Assembly: GCA_023488865.1 (NCBI GenBank)
Contig: JAMDDG010000305.1
Coordinates: 1 to 10,217, forward strand
Direction: 5' to 3'
Origin: Bacteroidota bacterium
Lineage (GTDB): Bacteria > Bacteroidota > Bacteroidia > Bacteroidales > Prolixibacteraceae
DNA: 10,217 bases
Part shown: positions 6,454-10,217 of the stretch, piece after piece
Layout of the letters: every line of letters starts with the position of its first letter
Position numbering within the stretch: the first letter of the stretch is position 1
The notes under the pieces: model-generated
Database searches by the model: none
Seen by the model: the letters and a program-made list of their open reading frames with translations, nothing else
Told to the model about the DNA's origin: nothing
Program-made: the position numbers and the translations under genes

Positions 6454-9444
6454 TTAAAATCCGATTTTAATGCCTAGGCTATAAGTGGCACATGTTGGAT
6501 AAGTAATTCCAATAGACTCAGGGTCAACAATATGTACATGGTCAATTGAAATCAGGTCTATTCCCCTGATAAACAAACGGGTATTTGAAAGTTTCAATTT
6601 TGAAATAAATTGATTGGGAAGATTATAGTAAATTTCAAAAGACCTTAATTTAAGGTAGGAACCATTAGTATACCAGATACTGTTTGGACGATAATTATTT
6701 AAATTTTCTAAGGTAGAGAGCCTTGGCAAAGATGCTGTTTCGACAGTAGCAAGCGTCCATCTGTTATCAGAAAAACCTGAAATTGTGGTTTGTCCTCTCA
6801 AAGGCCAGAAAACGCTGGGGGTATTCAGATAAATTGTTTGGTTTGCAATACCCTGTAATAATGCGTCAATACCAAAGCCTTTGTATTCCAGCCCGAATGA
6901 GGCGGAATAATATATTTCCGGATTCCTGGTGTTAAATTCCAACGGTTTTTCGTCGTAAACATCAATGACCCCATCATTATTCTGATCCTTATACTTGATA
7001 TCCCCGGGTTTCACCACGGAAAACAATTGTTTCGGGCTACCGGCAATATCGGCCAAATCTTTAAAGAAGCCGACAGCCTCTAATCCAAAAGCCTGACCTA
7101 TGCTTCGACCGGTCCGTTTCAGGTAATCAAAGGGCCGATAGACTTCCCCCATTTCAACAATTTTGTTTCGGACATACGAAAACTGGCCATTTACATAATA
7201 GGTGAAAGCGCCTTTATTATTGTGGAAATTAATTCCAAGTTCAATACCTTTATTAATGACAATACCACTATTTTGTAATGGGGGAACGATCCCAAGTACA
7301 TTTGAAAAGATGCCATCTGTTTCAACAAGTATATTTTTCCGATGATCATAAAAAACATCTGCACTTAGTTCCAACATGCCAAACATACTGGCATCCACAC
7401 CGACATTTGACTTTACTGATGTTTCATAGGTCAATCCTGTTGAGCGCAGGCTTCCCTCCTTTAAACCGCCCTGTGCATTATTGTTCACAGAGAAGTAATA
7501 ACCAGGGCCCCCGGGAAACGTGCTCTCGGAAATATCCTGTGGGATCATCAGATCATTGCCTGTCATGCCCCAGGATGACCTGATTTTTAAATTATCGAAC
7601 AACCCGTTTTTAGCGAACCAATCTTCATCCGACAATTTCCAGGCTAACGAAAGTGCCGGGAACAGGCCAAACCGGCTGCCTCTGGGCAACATATTTGTGC
7701 CACTATATGATACAGACAAATCTGCAAAATATTTCATATCCCTGGAATAATGTAAATTGCCAGCGACCAGCTGATGTAAGTAGGTATTAGACTTGCCATT
7801 CCTTACTAATTTATCCTGTTGGAACAAAAGCGCCGAGTTTATTGAATTGGTCCCCCACTCTTTTATATATTTCAGTTTTCCCCAAGCTGTTGCATGGCGC
7901 ATTTGATTGCTCAGGCTGCTGGAATAGCTTAACTCCGTATCATTTCCATAAATGGTTTTTACCGTATCCATAAGGCCAGCCCCACTCTCCACTATGGCAA
8001 GCGATTCATATTGGTATTTTCTCGTTTTACCTTCTGTGTATGTTGCCGAATTGTCGTATGCCAGCGCAACTTCTGCGGATAAGCCAGGGAGTATGAAATC
8101 AAGCTTTTGCTCCAGGCTCCCGTCCGCTAAAAGTTCACGGGTGTGATTATACCGGTAACCGCTTGCGGTAATTTGTGCAACAGGGTTGTTGTCGTAATAA
8201 GACGTCCCCCCCCATATATTATCAAATGTTTTAACCGGGAATGCTGCTGCCGGGGTAGTGTAGAGCGCCGACATAATTGCTGCTATTGACGTCCCCGGTG
8301 TTCTTGTTTCCCTCAAATTCCCGCCCAGATTGACCCTGAATTTAGTTGACTTCGTAATATCAATATCAAGGTTAGAACGAAAATTAAATTTACCATAGCT
8401 CAGTTGTGTCGAATAGCCTTCGTTATCATTCACCGGGCCAAGTAAGCCTTTGTCTGTTTGGTAATTTAATAAAGTGAAATAGCTGATGTCTTTTGTCTTA
8501 CCCTGAAATGTGGTTTTAAGGTTATCCGTCTCGCCAAAATTCCTAAAGGATTCGTTCAACCAATTCACATTCGGATAAAAGAAAGGTGACCCGCCGGACT
8601 TATAAGCATCTAAATCCTGTTGTGAATAAAGGGGGGACAACCCATCATTGGATCTGGCTTCATTCATAGACCGGGCATATCCGTACGCATCCAGAAATTT
8701 TGGTAAACGGAACGCCTCCGTAATCCCATGTTCAAATGACACTTCAGCTTTACTTCCCATGGCATCGGCCCGTTTGGTTGTGACCAGCAACACCCCATTG
8801 GCCCCGCGTTGTCCATACATGGCAAGCGCGGCAGCATCTTTCAGAATTGCCACACTTTCAATTTCGCCCAATGAGAGTGAAGAAACCGGACGTTCGAACC
8901 CATCAACCAATGTCAGTATGGATGCGTCCCTGAATGTTCCGACCCCCCGGATAAAAATAGTCGGATCATTTTCCCAGCTCATACCGCCATTTTGCAACAC
9001 CGCCAAACCGGGAATCTTGCCAAAGAGGACATTTGCAGGATTTATGGCCATACTTTTTGATAATTCATCTGACCCGACTATTCCGATTGCCGATGTTATC
9101 TCTTCTTTATCGCGCTCTATCCCAAAACCCAGTGAAATCACTGCATCCTTACCGGTTAGTGATAGGGTTACCGGATTCGTTTCAATCCTGTATGTTTTAT
9201 GCCTTTGCCCGGAAGTGGCTTCAATATGCTGGCCGATCTGCCCGGTTATGGTAAACTTTCCGCTTTTATCACTATTTGTGGTTATTCCGGGTTGTTCTTT
9301 AATCGAAATTAAGACATCAGGAATTGGATTGTTAGCTTCATCAGTTATAGTTCCTGTAAGCAGTTGTTGCTGGGCAAATACGGAATAGGTTACCGGTAAC
9401 AGCAATAGCCACAGACAAATGAGTTTTATATATATTTTTTTCAT
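6454..9444 (-). CDS. susC: SusC/RagA-family TonB-dependent glycan transporter
   Basis: Outer-membrane beta-barrel that imports oligosaccharides using TonB energy, 996 residues, within the usual size range. Residues 1-24 form a signal peptide (…YSVFA|QQ). Residues about 28-96 are the carboxypeptidase-regulatory-like domain (LTGTITDEANNPIPDVLISI, then TTNSDKSGKFTI). AVISLGFGIERDKEEITSAIG at 101-121 sits where SusC proteins normally have the VVVGYG-type TonB-box region. The plug follows with TIFIRGVGTFRDASILTLVDG (162-182) and LKDAAALAMYGQRGANGVLLVTTKR (201-225), classic SusC signatures. The acidic loop DQNNDGVIDVYDE at 820-832 is the usual late-barrel SusC motif, and the barrel closes with a C-terminal aromatic (…GIKIGF). 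There is no STN signalling domain, so it is unlikely to drive an anti-sigma system directly. The coding strand has an 8-G run (8206-8213) that is in frame here. It sits 42 bases after the upstream susD-family gene. Confidence 0.97.
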   Translation of the reverse strand: MKKIYIKLICLWLLLLPVTYSVFAQQQLLTGTITDEANNPIPDVLISIKEQPGITTNSDKSGKFTITGQIGQHIEATSGQRHKTYRIETNPVTLSLTGKDAVISLGFGIERDKEEITSAIGIVGSDELSKSMAINPANVLFGKIPGLAVLQNGGMSWENDPTIFIRGVGTFRDASILTLVDGFERPVSSLSLGEIESVAILKDAAALAMYGQRGANGVLLVTTKRADAMGSKAEVSFEHGITEAFRLPKFLDAYGYARSMNEARSNDGLSPLYSQQDLDAYKSGGSPFFYPNVNWLNESFRNFGETDNLKTTFQGKTKDISYFTLLNYQTDKGLLGPVNDNEGYSTQLSYGKFNFRSNLDIDITKSTKFRVNLGGNLRETRTPGTSIAAIMSALYTTPAAAFPVKTFDNIWGGTSYYDNNPVAQITASGYRYNHTRELLADGSLEQKLDFILPGLSAEVALAYDNSATYTEGKTRKYQYESLAIVESGAGLMDTVKTIYGNDTELSYSSSLSNQMRHATAWGKLKYIKEWGTNSINSALLFQQDKLVRNGKSNTYLHQLVAGNLHYSRDMKYFADLSVSYSGTNMLPRGSRFGLFPALSLAWKLSDEDWFAKNGLFDNLKIRSSWGMTGNDLMIPQDISESTFPGGPGYYFSVNNNAQGGLKEGSLRSTGLTYETSVKSNVGVDASMFGMLELSADVFYDHRKNILVETDGIFSNVLGIVPPLQNSGIVINKGIELGINFHNNKGAFTYYVNGQFSYVRNKIVEMGEVYRPFDYLKRTGRSIGQAFGLEAVGFFKDLADIAGSPKQLFSVVKPGDIKYKDQNNDGVIDVYDEKPLEFNTRNPEIYYSASFGLEYKGFGIDALLQGIANQTIYLNTPSVFWPLRGQTTISGFSDNRWTLATVETASLPRLSTLENLNNYRPNSIWYTNGSYLKLRSFEIYYNLPNQFISKLKLSNTRLFIRGIDLISIDHVHIVDPESIGITYPTCATYSLGIKIGF

Positions 9445-9486
9445 GTTTAAATTTTAAGTTACATTTATTAAAACCTTCCAAGTTTT

Positions 9487-10217
9487 TCACCATCCCGGAT
9501 TTTGGATTAACCCGTAACCTTTTTGTATCTCATTCGGAGGGAACGCGCTTAGGTACCATTTAGGTGACCATGTTTTTTGCCATGCACGCGGAGGCAATAC
9601 AAATAAGGCATAAGTAAAATTATTACCGGCTTTATTGATATTCATCCCGTGCAATATTTTCGTGAAATCAGCAGCTCTTTTCCATCGGATAAGATCAAAC
9701 CACCGGACCTCTTCGAGACCAAATTCACATGCCCTTTCATTCAGGACAGCTTCGCGGAATTGCTCTTTATTTAAGCCCATGGGTAAATTTCCCAATCCGA
9801 CCCTGTTTCTCACTTTATTAACATAACTATAAGCTTCTGTTGTTGGGCCATTATTGGATTCGTTGCTTGCTTCTGCATAGGAGAGGTATATTTCCGCTAA
9901 TCTTAGGTAGGGAAACTGTATAATGGAGCCGCGAGAGGTTGCAGCATCATTATCAAGTACCCACTTCCTCAAGTCGTAGCCTGTTGCAGCCCGCCACTGT
10001 GACTGGCTCTTCCGCTCTCTTCCACCAATCCAGAGTTCAGCGGTCCGTCCCTGATAGGTATCACCATTCACCAACGCTGTTTCGTATAACCTGGGGTCCC
10101 TGTTGATATAAGGATTGTTTGGGTTATATCCTGATGCGGGGTCGGTAATAGGAAGCCCGTTTGCCATGGGGAACATGTCAACATATTCCTGGGTCGGGCA
10201 CGCGATACCGTGACCTA
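9487..10217 (-). CDS. SusD-family lipoprotein, C-terminal part only (5' end beyond window)
   Basis: The C-terminal 243 residues of a second SusD/RagB-family surface glycan-binding protein. The frame is open through the right edge: residues before the first internal Met read GHGIACPTQEYVDMFPMANG, matching the mid-protein CPTQ…VD…M…NG block of SusD proteins, so the true start lies outside the window. Further landmarks are YNPNNPYINRDPRLYET, FPYLRLAEIYLSYAEASNES, NERACEFGLEEVRWFDLIRWKR and the terminal GLIQNPGW. It aligns in order with the other SusD here (e.g. GYNSNDPYQGRDPRM, NERRVELAFEDHRFWDIRRWK) but is clearly diverged, so it is not a recent duplicate. It is probably the partner of another SusC further upstream, making a tandem SusC/SusD arrangement. 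Its stop is 42 bases before the susC start, consistent with cotranscription. Confidence 0.93.
   Translation of the reverse strand, partial: GHGIACPTQEYVDMFPMANGLPITDPASGYNPNNPYINRDPRLYETALVNGDTYQGRTAELWIGGRERKSQSQWRAATGYDLRKWVLDNDAATSRGSIIQFPYLRLAEIYLSYAEASNESNNGPTTEAYSYVNKVRNRVGLGNLPMGLNKEQFREAVLNERACEFGLEEVRWFDLIRWKRAADFTKILHGMNINKAGNNFTYALFVLPPRAWQKTWSPKWYLSAFPPNEIQKGYGLIQNPGW

Noticed and set aside
6949..6990. The DxNNDGxID loop in SusC as a dockerin or EF-hand
   Set aside because: This acidic loop is a standard feature near the end of SusC barrels and does not occur as the paired repeat needed for a dockerin.
8648..9388. A 246-codon open frame on the plus strand
   Set aside because: It lies entirely antisense to the susC signal, regulatory-like and plug regions, shows no recognisable domain, and is explained by codon bias of the opposite strand.
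9445..9486. A promoter in the gap between the partial susD and susC
   Set aside because: Only 42 A/T-rich bases are available, and I see no convincing Bacteroidota promoter pair (TTTG and TAnnTTTG) at proper spacing; cotranscription is simpler.

Overview
The window is part of a polysaccharide utilization locus (PUL) of a Bacteroidota bacterium. The diagnostic signs are a SusC-type TonB-dependent transporter, two SusD-family glycan-binding lipoproteins, and secreted carbohydrate-active enzymes packed on one strand. The protein style (SusC with an N-terminal carboxypeptidase-regulatory-like domain, SusD proteins ending in QNPGW, A/T-rich translation leaders without clear Shine-Dalgarno sites) fits environmental Sphingobacteriia, Chitinophagia or Cytophagia better than a precise genus, which I cannot name.

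All six genes lie on the minus strand, so transcription runs from high to low coordinates. In that order they are: the C-terminal part of a SusD-family protein (10217-9487, 5' end outside the window); a complete SusC (9444-6454); its paired SusD (6344-4686); a secreted right-handed beta-helix protein of the pectate-lyase-3 / GH28-related type (4611-3304); a secreted GH42/GH14-like glycoside hydrolase (3284-1422); and an S1-type sulfatase (1411 to position 1, 3' end outside the window). Intergenic gaps are 42, 109, 74, 19 and 10 bases, which suggests one polycistronic operon. There is no gene-free stretch over 300 bases. I see no RNA gene, mobile element, CRISPR array or regulatory gene.

Inferred joint function: SusD proteins capture a glycan at the cell surface and SusC imports it as oligosaccharides. 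The beta-helix protein, the TIM-barrel hydrolase and the sulfatase then process it, probably in the periplasm. The sulfatase points to a sulfated glycan, but nothing in the sequence identifies the sugar. The partial SusD upstream suggests a tandem SusC/SusD arrangement whose first SusC would lie just beyond the right edge.

The most unusual non-coding signal is a duplicated leader of about 62 bases directly upstream of both susD and the beta-helix gene. It contains an identical 19-base A/T-rich core. In both copies the start codon can pair with an upstream segment, and one base pair differs between the copies in a compensatory way. The most interesting protein is the 620-residue hydrolase. It has a GH42-like layout but a GH14-like acid-residue motif, and I could not place it in a named glycoside hydrolase family.
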